NCBI RefSeq assembly: GCF_042665255.1
Contig: NZ_JBHTCD010000039.1
DNA length: 41,510 nt
Strand: one strand, 5' to 3'
Source: Insolitispirillum peregrinum
GTDB lineage: Bacteria; Pseudomonadota; Alphaproteobacteria; Rhodospirillales; Rhodospirillaceae
Position 1 is the stretch's first letter. The number at the start of each line of letters is the position of its first letter. The position numbers and the translations under genes were made by a program. Below the pieces are notes generated by a model. The model saw nothing but the letters and a program-made list of their open reading frames with translations, did no database searches and was not told the origin of the DNA. Of the stretch, positions 21,906 through 29,319 are shown one piece after another.

Positions 21906-21912
21906 GGGATCG

Positions 21913-22440
21913 ATGGGAAAGAACGCTAAAACAAAGGACAGGTCCAGAATGATCGACAAGGATGCTCTGCCCTATCGCCCGTGCGCCGGGCTGATGGTGA
22001 TGAACCGGCAGGGGGAAATCTTTGTTGCCCGCCGGATTGATACCGATCTCGATGCCTGGCAGATGCCACAGGGTGGCATTGACGAGGGCGAAGCGCCGCG
22101 TGCGGCGGCCCTGCGCGAGATGAAAGAAGAAATCGGCACCGACAACGCCGAAATCATCGCCGAAACCGCCGACTGGCTGGCCTATGACCTGCCCGATCAC
22201 CTGATCGGCAAGGTGTGGAAGGGCAAGTATCGCGGCCAGAAGCAGAAATGGTTCCTCGTCCGCTTTTTGGGGGAGGACAGCGAAATCAACATTGCCACCG
22301 AGCATCCCGAGTTTGATGCTTGGCGCTGGATGTCCCTGGCGGACGTTCCCCGCCATATCGTGCCGTTCAAGCGCGATATCTATCAGGCGGTTTGTGACGA
22401 ATTTGCCCCGCTGGTCACGCCGCTCGATCCGGTGGCCTGA
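21913..22440 (+). CDS. rppH: RNA pyrophosphohydrolase
   Basis: The protein has 175 residues from the ATG at 21913; the ATG at 21949 is an alternative nearer to the usual family N-terminus. LPYRPCAGLMVMN opens the NUDIX fold. The NUDIX box reads GGIDEGEAPRAAALREMKEE then IG, with all metal-binding glutamates present. WQMPQGG and KQKWFLVRF are hallmarks of RppH. The enzyme removes pyrophosphate from the 5' end of mRNA and triggers decay. It lies seven bases after the deacetylase stop and so is likely in one operon with it and with the dehydrogenase gene downstream. Confidence 0.92.
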   Translation: MGKNAKTKDRSRMIDKDALPYRPCAGLMVMNRQGEIFVARRIDTDLDAWQMPQGGIDEGEAPRAAALREMKEEIGTDNAEIIAETADWLAYDLPDHLIGKVWKGKYRGQKQKWFLVRFLGEDSEINIATEHPEFDAWRWMSLADVPRHIVPFKRDIYQAVCDEFAPLVTPLDPVA

Positions 22441-22466
22441 CGGCGGGAGCCACAGGAGAGCACGGC

Positions 22467-23414
22467 ATGAAGGTCGGAATTATTGGCGCAGGCATGGTGG
22501 GCAGCGCCGCAGCCTTTGCCATCACCCTGCGCGGGGTTGCCAGCGAAGTGGTGCTGGTTGACCGGAATGCCGCACTGGCGCAGGCGCAGGCCGAAGATAT
22601 CCTGCACGCCACCCCCTTCGCCCACGGGACGCGGGTGATCAGCGGCGGCTATCCCGACCTTGACGGGGCAAAAGTGGTGATCCTGACCGCCGGGGTCAAC
22701 CAGCAGCCGGGCGAGACCCGGCTGGCGTTGCTGTCGCGCAATGCGGCGGTCTTTGCCGAGATCATCCCGCAGGTGCAGGCTGCCGCCCCCGATGCGATTC
22801 TGGTGGTGGCGACCAACCCGGTCGATATCATGACCGCCATTGCCTGCCGCCTGTCGGGACTGCCGCCGGGGCGGTGTTTCGGCAGCGGGACGATTCTCGA
22901 CACCGCCCGTTTCCGGGCCTTGCTGGCCAGTCATCTGGGCATTTCAGCCACCTCGGTGCATGCCCATGTGCTGGGTGAGCACGGCGACTCGGAAATCCTG
23001 TGCTGGTCGTCGGCGATGGCCGGTACGCTGCCAGTGGCAGAAATGGCTGCCCAGCGTGGCTGCCCGCTGACCGACGAGGTGCGGGCGACCATTGACCATG
23101 GCGTCCGCCGTGCCGCCTATACCATCATCAACGGCAAAGGGGCGACGTGGTACGGCATCGGTGGGGGGCTGGCCCGCATTGTTCAGGCGGTCGCCCACGA
23201 CGAAAGCACCATCCTGACCCTGTCCTGTCTGGAAACGGGGTTGATGCTGCCCGGTCAGGATACTCCGCTGGCTCCGGTTGCCCTGTCGCTGCCACGGGTG
23301 ATTGGGGCGCAGGGGATCAGCGATACCCTGACTCCCCTGTTGTCCCCTGCCGAAGCCGAAGGGCTGGCGGCCTCGGCCCGCGTTCTGATTGCGGCCGCTG
23401 ACGGGCTTTCATGA
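22467..23414 (+). CDS. ldh: L-lactate dehydrogenase (LDH/MDH superfamily)
   Basis: The protein has 315 residues. The NAD-binding motif GIIGAGMVGS starts at residue 4 and D32 (LVDRN) selects NAD. The substrate loop AGVNQQPGETR has Gln at 79-80, where malate dehydrogenases carry Arg, which favours lactate/pyruvate. Catalytic R85, D145, R148 and H172 (GEHGDSE) are all present. The enzyme interconverts pyruvate and L-lactate in the cytoplasm. CAGGAGAG precedes the ATG. The gene follows rppH after 26 bp, so co-transcription is likely. A malate or other hydroxyacid substrate cannot be fully excluded. Confidence 0.88.
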   Translation: MKVGIIGAGMVGSAAAFAITLRGVASEVVLVDRNAALAQAQAEDILHATPFAHGTRVISGGYPDLDGAKVVILTAGVNQQPGETRLALLSRNAAVFAEIIPQVQAAAPDAILVVATNPVDIMTAIACRLSGLPPGRCFGSGTILDTARFRALLASHLGISATSVHAHVLGEHGDSEILCWSSAMAGTLPVAEMAAQRGCPLTDEVRATIDHGVRRAAYTIINGKGATWYGIGGGLARIVQAVAHDESTILTLSCLETGLMLPGQDTPLAPVALSLPRVIGAQGISDTLTPLLSPAEAEGLAASARVLIAAADGLS

Positions 23415-23587
23415 CCAATCCTTAGTGAAAAAGTTCTATCCCTTGCCAGATTTTCACTCGCACCACCCCCCGCTTTACCCCATATAAAAGGTTCGGGCAG
23501 GGGGACGGTGCGTGCCGGGCACAGCAGGTTCCTTTGGTCGCAAACGATTTTTGCCAAATCCGTTTTCTACCATCGGGGATCAGGACC

Positions 23588-24139
23588 ATGACGCTTCTCT
23601 CGCGCACCTTGGGCAGCAAACGCCTTGCCAGCCTTGCTTTCGCGACTCTGCTGGCCACTGCCGGCTTCACCTCTGCCGCCCAGGCTGCCGACCCGAAAGT
23701 GCTCGGCGCCTTTGGTGACTGGACCGCTTATACGGTGCAGGAAGGCGGCGAACCGGTTTGCTACGTTGCCAGCCAGCCGACCAAGGCCGACGGGGACTAT
23801 GCCCAGCGCGGCAATATTTATGCCCTGATCACCCACCGCCCCAAGGACAAGAACGCCTTGTATGTGGTGTCGATCGTGGCGGGCTATCCCTATAAGGCCA
23901 ACAGCCAGGCTTCTATCGCCATCGGCAAAAAGGAATGGCAGCTGTTCACCAAGGGCGAGCGCGCCTGGGCACATGATTCCGACACCGACAAGGCGATTGC
24001 CGACGGCATGCGCAAGGGGGCGTCGATGGTGATCACCGGCACGTCGCAAAAGGGCACCAAGACCAACGATACTTATTCCCTGCGTGGCTTTGGTCAGGCG
24101 CTGGATGCGATCAACAAGGCTTGCAACGTCACCAAGTAA
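23588..24139 (+). CDS. IalB-family (invasion-associated locus B) periplasmic protein
   Basis: The protein has 183 residues with a Sec signal peptide (about 1-33, ending AAQA before ADPKV). The mature part has the IalB pattern: FGDWTAYTV near the start, PVCYVASQP, ALITHRPKDKN, SIAIGKKEW, and a final cysteine (KACNV) that may pair with the first. IalB-like proteins are widespread in alphaproteobacteria, also outside pathogens; the role is envelope-related and unclear. The ATG at 23588 is preceded by AGGA. It lies alone between ldh and a bidirectional terminator. A TATAAA at 23483 may be part of its promoter, but no matching -35 is evident. Confidence 0.85.
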   Translation: MTLLSRTLGSKRLASLAFATLLATAGFTSAAQAADPKVLGAFGDWTAYTVQEGGEPVCYVASQPTKADGDYAQRGNIYALITHRPKDKNALYVVSIVAGYPYKANSQASIAIGKKEWQLFTKGERAWAHDSDTDKAIADGMRKGASMVITGTSQKGTKTNDTYSLRGFGQALDAINKACNVTK

Positions 24140-24154
24140 GCTGTCCGGGACAGG

Positions 24155-24192
24155 AAAGGGCATCTTCCCCAGAACGGGAGGATGCCCCTTTT
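24155..24192. terminator. Bidirectional terminator between convergent genes
   Basis: AAAGGGCATCTTCCC and GGGAGGATGCCCCTTTT pair over about 15 bp with G-U steps and a T-run. It serves the ialB-like gene from the left and the aldehyde dehydrogenase gene from the right. Confidence 0.85.
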
Positions 24193-24199
24193 CACCGCA

Positions 24200-25699
24200 T
24201 CAGGTCAGATCAATCCACGTTGCCTTCAGCTCGGTGTACTTGTCCAGCGCATGCAGGGACTTGTCGCGGCCATTGCCCGACTGCTTGAAGCCACCAAACG
24301 GCATGGTCATGTCGCCACCATCCCAGCAATTGACCCACACACTGCCCGCCCGCAACTTGCGCGACAGGGTATGAGCCTTGGTGACATCGCGGGTCCACAG
24401 GCAGGCGGCCAGCCCGTAATCGCAGGTGTTGGCCACCCGGATGGCCTCGTCGGCGTCCTTCACCCGGATCACCGACAACACCGGCCCAAAGATTTCCTCG
24501 CGGGCGATGGTCATGTCGTTGGAAATGCCGCTGAAAATGGTCGGTTCGATGAAATAGCCGCCACTGTTCACCCGCGCCTGTCGGCCACCCAGCGCCAGCA
24601 CACCGCCCTCGCGGACGCCCTGATCAATGTAGCCCAGCACCCGCTGCATTTGACGCTGGTCAACGATGGCGCCCATTTTGGTTGCCGGGTCCAGCGGGTC
24701 GCCCGGCTGCATGGCCTGTCCCAGCGCGATCACCTTTTCCAGCAAGGCGTCATGGATGCTGTCTTCGACGATCAGCCGGGAAGCCGCCGTACAGACTTCG
24801 CCCTGATTGTAGAAAATGCCCAGCGCGGCGTGGAAGGCCGCCTTGTCGAGATCAGCGACATCGCTCAGCACCACATTCGGGCTTTTGCCGCCGCACTCCA
24901 GCCAGACCCGTTTCAGGTTCGACTGCCCGCCGTATTGCATGAACAGCTTGCCGACCTCGGTCGAGCCGGTAAAGGCCAGACAATCGATATCCATGTGCAG
25001 GCCCAGCGCCTTGCCTGCGGTCGGGCCGAAGCCCGGCAGCACCTGAAAGACGCCTTCGGGAAGACCGGCCTCGGCGCACAGCTCGGCCAGCTTCAGGGCG
25101 GTCAGCGGGCTTTGCTCGGCGGGCTTGAGGATCACCGAGTTCCCGGCGGCCAGCGCCGGAGCAATCTTCCACGACGCCATCAGCAGCGGAAAGTTCCACG
25201 GCACCACACAGGCCACCACCCCGATCGGGTCGCGGGTGATCAGCCCCAGCGCGTGCGGACCCGACGGCGAAACCTCGTCATAAACCTTGTCCACCGCTTC
25301 GGCGTACCACTGCACGCAATTGGCCGACGAGCCGACATCGACCGCCAGCGCCTCGGCGATCGGCTTGCCCATGTCGAGGGTTTCCAGCAGGGCCAGATGC
25401 TGGGCATCGCGCCGCATCAGCTCGGCCAGTTTCAGCAAAACCCGCTTGCGGTTGCGCGGCGACTGGTGGCTCCAGCGGCCATCGGCAAACGCCGCCCGCG
25501 CCCGCGCCACGGCGCGGTTGACGTCCTCGGCATCACACTCGGCAATTTCGGCAATCACCGTGCCGGTTGCTGGGTTGACGGTGGCAAAGGTTTTGCCCGA
25601 CGCGGCATCCACGAACTGACCACCGATAAAGGCTTGCGTGCGCGGCGTCAGCTCGGCGGCCATCTGGCGGTAATCGTCGGCACTCAAGGATTTAGCCAT
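24200..25699 (-). CDS. puuC: NAD-type aldehyde dehydrogenase, PuuC-like
   Basis: The protein has 499 residues, the family length. Active-site C303 (NQGEVCTAASR), general base E268 (LECGGKS) and N169 (VPWNFP) are all present. E195 after KPA favours NAD over NADP. The N-terminus (LTPRTQAFIGGQFVDAASGK) and the C-terminus (LKATWIDL) match the gamma-glutamyl-gamma-aminobutyraldehyde dehydrogenase group used in putrescine degradation. Other amine-derived aldehydes are possible. It stands divergent from alanine dehydrogenase and acetylpolyamine amidohydrolase genes, which supports an amine or polyamine role. Confidence 0.85.
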   Translation of the reverse strand: MAKSLSADDYRQMAAELTPRTQAFIGGQFVDAASGKTFATVNPATGTVIAEIAECDAEDVNRAVARARAAFADGRWSHQSPRNRKRVLLKLAELMRRDAQHLALLETLDMGKPIAEALAVDVGSSANCVQWYAEAVDKVYDEVSPSGPHALGLITRDPIGVVACVVPWNFPLLMASWKIAPALAAGNSVILKPAEQSPLTALKLAELCAEAGLPEGVFQVLPGFGPTAGKALGLHMDIDCLAFTGSTEVGKLFMQYGGQSNLKRVWLECGGKSPNVVLSDVADLDKAAFHAALGIFYNQGEVCTAASRLIVEDSIHDALLEKVIALGQAMQPGDPLDPATKMGAIVDQRQMQRVLGYIDQGVREGGVLALGGRQARVNSGGYFIEPTIFSGISNDMTIAREEIFGPVLSVIRVKDADEAIRVANTCDYGLAACLWTRDVTKAHTLSRKLRAGSVWVNCWDGGDMTMPFGGFKQSGNGRDKSLHALDKYTELKATWIDLT

Positions 25700-25807
25700 G
25701 CGTTCCTCTTGGGTCTGGGTGCTCGGTTGTGCTTAACGCCCGCACTGGTCGGGGGCGAGATAGCGTGTTAGCGTGGCGCCATCGCACCAACAGAGTCGGA
25801 GAAGTCC

Positions 25808-26935
25808 ATGCTGGTCGGCGTGCCGAGGGAAATCAAGACCCACGAATACCGGGTTGGGTTAACCGCAGGAGGCGTGCGCGAGCTTGTGCACCACGGTCAC
25901 GCGGTGATCGTCGAGCGCGAAGCGGGCAGCGGGGCTGGAATCGACGATGCGGCCTATCGCGCCGCCGGGGCCGAGGTGGTTGATACCGCCGCAGAGGTCT
26001 TTGCGCGCGCCGACATGATCGTCAAGGTCAAGGAACCGCAGGCCGACGAATGCCGGATGCTGCGCAACGGGCAGATCCTGTTCACCTATCTGCATCTGGC
26101 GGCGGACCGCCGTCAGGCCCGGCTGTTGCGCGACTCGGGGTGCGTGGCGATGGCCTATGAAACGGTGACCGATGATCACGGTGGCCTGCCGCTGCTTGCC
26201 CCGATGTCCGAGGTTGCCGGACGGATGGCGATTCAGGCCGGGGCGCACTGTCTGGAAAAGTCCATCGGCGGACGCGGGATTCTGCTGGGCGGCGTTCCCG
26301 GTGTTCCGGCTGCCAAGGTGGTGATCCTCGGTGCCGGGGTGGTCGGCACCAATGCCGCCCGGGTGGCAATCGGACTGGGGGCACAGGTCACCCTGCTGGA
26401 TGCCTCGGTGGCGCGATTGCGCAAACTCGACATGTTCTTTGGCTCGCGTCTGAACACCCTGTCGTCGTCGATGGAAAATATCGAATCCGCCGTGCTGGAT
26501 GCCGATCTGGTGGTCGGGGCGGTGCTGGTTCCCGGCGATGTTGCCCCGAAACTGGTCAGTGCGGAAATGGTTGGCGGCATGCGGCGCGGCTCGGTGCTGG
26601 TCGATGTGGCGATTGATCAGGGCGGATGCTTTGAAACCAGCCACCCGACCACCCACGCCTCACCGACCTTTGTGGTGCAGGATGTGGTGCATTACTGCGT
26701 TTCCAACATGCCCGGCGCGGTGGCGCGGACCTCGACCTTTGCCCTCAACAACGCCACCTTGCCCTATATTCTGGAGCTGGCCGACCATGGCTGGCAGGCC
26801 GCACTGATCGGCAACCCTCATTTGTGTGCGGGCCTGAACCTGCTGCACGGCAAGATCACCCACAAGGGTGTCGCCCATGCCCTGGGGGAAGACTACGTGG
26901 CCCCCCTCAGCCTGCTGGAGACAGCATCCGCATGA
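25808..26935 (+). CDS. ald: Alanine dehydrogenase
   Basis: The protein has 375 residues and collinear numbering with known Ald enzymes: R15 and K75 bind pyruvate, H96 and D270 are catalytic, and all are present. The NAD-binding loop GAGVVG is at 175-180 with acidic D198 after it. The enzyme oxidatively deaminates L-alanine to pyruvate and ammonia, or runs in reverse. GGAG precedes the ATG. Its TGA overlaps the ATG of the deacetylase-like gene that follows, so the two are coupled. Divergence from puuC over a 108-bp gap suggests shared control. Confidence 0.93.
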   Translation: MLVGVPREIKTHEYRVGLTAGGVRELVHHGHAVIVEREAGSGAGIDDAAYRAAGAEVVDTAAEVFARADMIVKVKEPQADECRMLRNGQILFTYLHLAADRRQARLLRDSGCVAMAYETVTDDHGGLPLLAPMSEVAGRMAIQAGAHCLEKSIGGRGILLGGVPGVPAAKVVILGAGVVGTNAARVAIGLGAQVTLLDASVARLRKLDMFFGSRLNTLSSSMENIESAVLDADLVVGAVLVPGDVAPKLVSAEMVGGMRRGSVLVDVAIDQGGCFETSHPTTHASPTFVVQDVVHYCVSNMPGAVARTSTFALNNATLPYILELADHGWQAALIGNPHLCAGLNLLHGKITHKGVAHALGEDYVAPLSLLETASA

Positions 26936-27969
26936 TTCCCTGGATTTTCAGCCCGCTGCAACGGTCCCACGCCGGAGGCGAGGAGCTTAACCGTGGCAGC
27001 ATCGTTCCCTGCCACGAATGCCCCGAGCGGGCCGACTTCATCACCGCTGCCCTGCGCGATCAGGGCTTTGCCGAACCGCTGGCCCCCCGCGACCATGGCG
27101 AACAGCCGTTACTGGCCTGCCATGATGCTGACTTTGTGGCGTTCCTGAAAACAGCCTATGCCGACTGGCGGGCCAGTGGCCGCGAGGGCAGCGCCCTGCC
27201 GTTCACCTTCCCGGCCTCGGCGGGGATGGCGCGTCGTCCGATGACGCCGCAAAACAGCATCTTTGCCCGGCTGGGGCATTATTGTTTCGATGTCGGAACA
27301 CCGATTGTCGGCGGCACCTGGGAAGCGGCCTACTGGTCGGCCCAGACGGCGCTGACCGGAGCCGACCTGCTGGCCGAAGGTGCCCCGCTGGCCTTTGCCC
27401 TCTGTCGTCCGCCGGGGCACCACGCCGGGCGGGGGTACTATGGCGGCTATTGCTTCTTCAACAATGCCGCTCTGGCCGCCGAGTCCCTGCGGCAAGCCGG
27501 TCATGCCAAAGTTGCCATCCTTGATGTCGATTATCACCATGGCAACGGTACGCAGGATATTTTCTGGCAGCGGGGCGATGTGTTCTATGGCTCGATTCAC
27601 GCCGAGCCCCTGACCGATTTCCCCTATTTCTGTGGCTATGCCGATGAAACCGGTGCCGGTGACGGAGCTGGAGCCACTCTGAACCTGCCGCTGCCGCGCG
27701 GGACTGACTGGCAGGGCTATCAACCGGCGCTGGAGCAGATGCTGGCCGCCACCAAGGCTCACGGAGCGACGGCGCTGGTGGTCTCCCTTGGCGTTGACAC
27801 CTGGTATGGCGACCCGATCAGCGGCTTTGCCCTGCAAACCGAGGATTTCACCGCCATGGGGCAACACCTGGCCTCGCTGGGGGTGCCGACGCTGGTGGTG
27901 ATGGAAGGCGGCTATGCGGTGGCTGATGTCGGCAAGAACGTGGCCAACGTCCTGAAGGGATTTCTATAG
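26932..27969 (+). CDS. Histone deacetylase-family acetylpolyamine amidohydrolase
   Basis: The protein has 345 residues from the ATGA overlap at 26932. The conserved family motifs are RPPGHHA with tandem H163/H164, YGGYCFFNNAALAA, and DVDYHHGNGTQDIF, where D200 and H202 bind zinc. The SLGVDTWYGDP motif gives the third ligand D289, and GGY supplies catalytic Y328. Positions agree with bacterial acetylpolyamine amidohydrolases, which remove acetyl groups from acetylputrescine and similar compounds. Placement with ald and puuC fits a pathway from acetylpolyamine to aldehyde and on to acid. Other acetylated small amines cannot be excluded. Confidence 0.85.
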   Translation: MIPWIFSPLQRSHAGGEELNRGSIVPCHECPERADFITAALRDQGFAEPLAPRDHGEQPLLACHDADFVAFLKTAYADWRASGREGSALPFTFPASAGMARRPMTPQNSIFARLGHYCFDVGTPIVGGTWEAAYWSAQTALTGADLLAEGAPLAFALCRPPGHHAGRGYYGGYCFFNNAALAAESLRQAGHAKVAILDVDYHHGNGTQDIFWQRGDVFYGSIHAEPLTDFPYFCGYADETGAGDGAGATLNLPLPRGTDWQGYQPALEQMLAATKAHGATALVVSLGVDTWYGDPISGFALQTEDFTAMGQHLASLGVPTLVVMEGGYAVADVGKNVANVLKGFL

Positions 27970-28029
27970 CAAATCCCGAGCAGATGGCTCCACCTGCGAC
28001 GACGTATTTGCTGAAAATACAACATATTA

Positions 28030-28067
28030 GAGCATTTGAAGTGATCCAGGGAGAACGGAAAATGCTC
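28030..28067. repeat. Dispersed palindrome with GAGCATTT ends
   Basis: GAGCATTT and AAATGCTC bound an element with GAAGTGATCCAGGGAGAACG inside. This form is familiar from intergenic repeats of alphaproteobacteria. It lies in the short gap after the amidohydrolase gene and may help 3' end formation for the convergent genes. Confidence 0.7.
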
Positions 28068-28075
28068 CAACGGGG

Positions 28076-29083
28076 TCAGGTTGCTGACGGGGCGCCGTAT
28101 CGCCCCGGTGAACAGCCAAAATGCTTGCGGAAGGCGGTCGAGAAATTGGCCGGGCTGCCATAGCCTGCCAGATAGGCGGCTTCCTTGACGCTCAGGCCCT
28201 GCTGCAAGGCGGTGCGGGCGCGCTCCAGTGCCCGGCGGCGCAGGGCCTCAAAGGCGCTCAGGCCATAGGTGGTCTGAAACAGCCGTTGTACGGTGCTGAT
28301 GCTGGTGCCAGCGGCAGCGGCCAGATCGTCCAGTGACACCAGCGCGCTGTCCGTACTGGCGAGGAACTCCTCGATCCGGCGCAAACGCTGCTGGTCGCGC
28401 GCCTCCGGGCGTGGGGCCGGGGGATCGGTAAAGGTGGTGAACACCTGCCCCAACAGTTCCAGAGCCGCACTTTCCTGATACAGCGCCGCCAGCGCGCCGT
28501 TGCTGTTGGTGGTCTGGACCAGACGTTCGGCCAGCGCCACCACCTGCGCCGAGGGCGTCCAGCTCCGCCGGGCCATGTGCTGGCGGCTGAAGCGATACAG
28601 GTCCTGCGCCTCGGTTTTCCACAGATCGTCATAACTTGCCAGCCAGTGCGGCGACAGGCTGAGGCTGACCTTGCGGATGCGGTCGCCCTGTTGGGCGCGG
28701 CGTTCAAACAGCTCGGTCTGGGTGCGGGTGCTGACCACCACCTGCGGCCGGGGCAGAGGAACCACCTCGCCGTGCTGGGCGTCGGCCAGCAGATGCCGCC
28801 CGCCCATCGAGGCATTGACCGTCCCGTTCAGAAAGACCTGCACCGACATGCCGGGGGCCCGTTCGACCTGAGTGACCAGATCGTGCAGATCCACCGCATC
28901 CGAGGCATGCAGCACCATGCTGTCCCGCAGACGTCGCAACCCATAGGAGCCGTGCAGGGCCGGGCCGGGCGGCACGGGGGCGGGCAGGGGGGAGGGACGC
29001 ACCACCCGGAAGTTCTGCCCGACCGCGACCGAGCTTTCCGCAATCGTTGCAAAGGCGACGGCGCCGGAGGGACAGGGGGGCAT
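28076..29083 (-). CDS. AraC-family regulator, probably of the siderophore receptor
   Basis: The ATG at 29083 (GGAG upstream) gives 335 residues; an upstream TTG start is less likely and would place a run of ten C in the coding frame. The C-terminal 110 residues hold two helix-turn-helix motifs (LDDLAAAAGTSISTVQRLFQ and VKEAAYLAGYGSPANFSTAF, then FGCSPGRY), classic AraC. The N-terminal part is of the PchR/FoxR kind, which binds ferric siderophore and activates the receptor gene. It is divergent from the TonB-dependent receptor, with a Fur box between. Ligand unknown. Confidence 0.85.
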   Translation of the reverse strand: MPPCPSGAVAFATIAESSVAVGQNFRVVRPSPLPAPVPPGPALHGSYGLRRLRDSMVLHASDAVDLHDLVTQVERAPGMSVQVFLNGTVNASMGGRHLLADAQHGEVVPLPRPQVVVSTRTQTELFERRAQQGDRIRKVSLSLSPHWLASYDDLWKTEAQDLYRFSRQHMARRSWTPSAQVVALAERLVQTTNSNGALAALYQESAALELLGQVFTTFTDPPAPRPEARDQQRLRRIEEFLASTDSALVSLDDLAAAAGTSISTVQRLFQTTYGLSAFEALRRRALERARTALQQGLSVKEAAYLAGYGSPANFSTAFRKHFGCSPGRYGAPSAT

Positions 29084-29097
29084 GGGCAGGGAACTCC

Positions 29098-29107
29098 GGG
29101 GGGGGGG
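29098..29107. repeat. Homopolymeric run of ten G
   Basis: Ten consecutive G lie 15 to 24 bases upstream of the regulator ATG on its antisense strand. Such runs slip during replication. The run falls in the leader of the AraC gene and may tune its expression by length. Confidence 0.85.
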
Positions 29108-29187
29108 AGATAAATGAATGGACGGCAAAGCCTTTTGAGCGTTCTGCAAAGGTGCAATGGCTGGAGGCAGGTCTTTGTTGCACGTAT

Positions 29188-29206
29188 GATATTAACAATC
29201 ATTATC
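29188..29206. promoter_or_regulatory. Fur box between regulator and siderophore receptor
   Basis: GATATTAACAATCATTATC matches the classical 19-bp Fur consensus at 16 of 19 positions. It is located about 115 bp upstream of the receptor start and 105 bp upstream of the regulator start, so one ferric uptake regulator site may shut off both when iron is plentiful. Confidence 0.82.
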
Positions 29207-29319
29207 ACACATGCACAAGCCGCACAAAAGAAGGGGATATCCTGCGCCGGGGAGCGCCGGATCACACAGCCCCCAAAGCACACCCTGTGGTGCGGCACAG
29301 ACTCAGGATCGGAGGGATC

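Noticed and set aside
19779..21959. Long minus-strand reading frame opposite the deacetylase gene
   Set aside because: Arg/Gly-rich low-complexity translation caused by antisense of a Pro/Ala-rich gene; no motif or start signal.
24182..25771. Plus-strand frame of about 530 codons opposite the aldehyde dehydrogenase
   Set aside because: All active-site residues of the dehydrogenase are on the other strand; this frame is its antisense.
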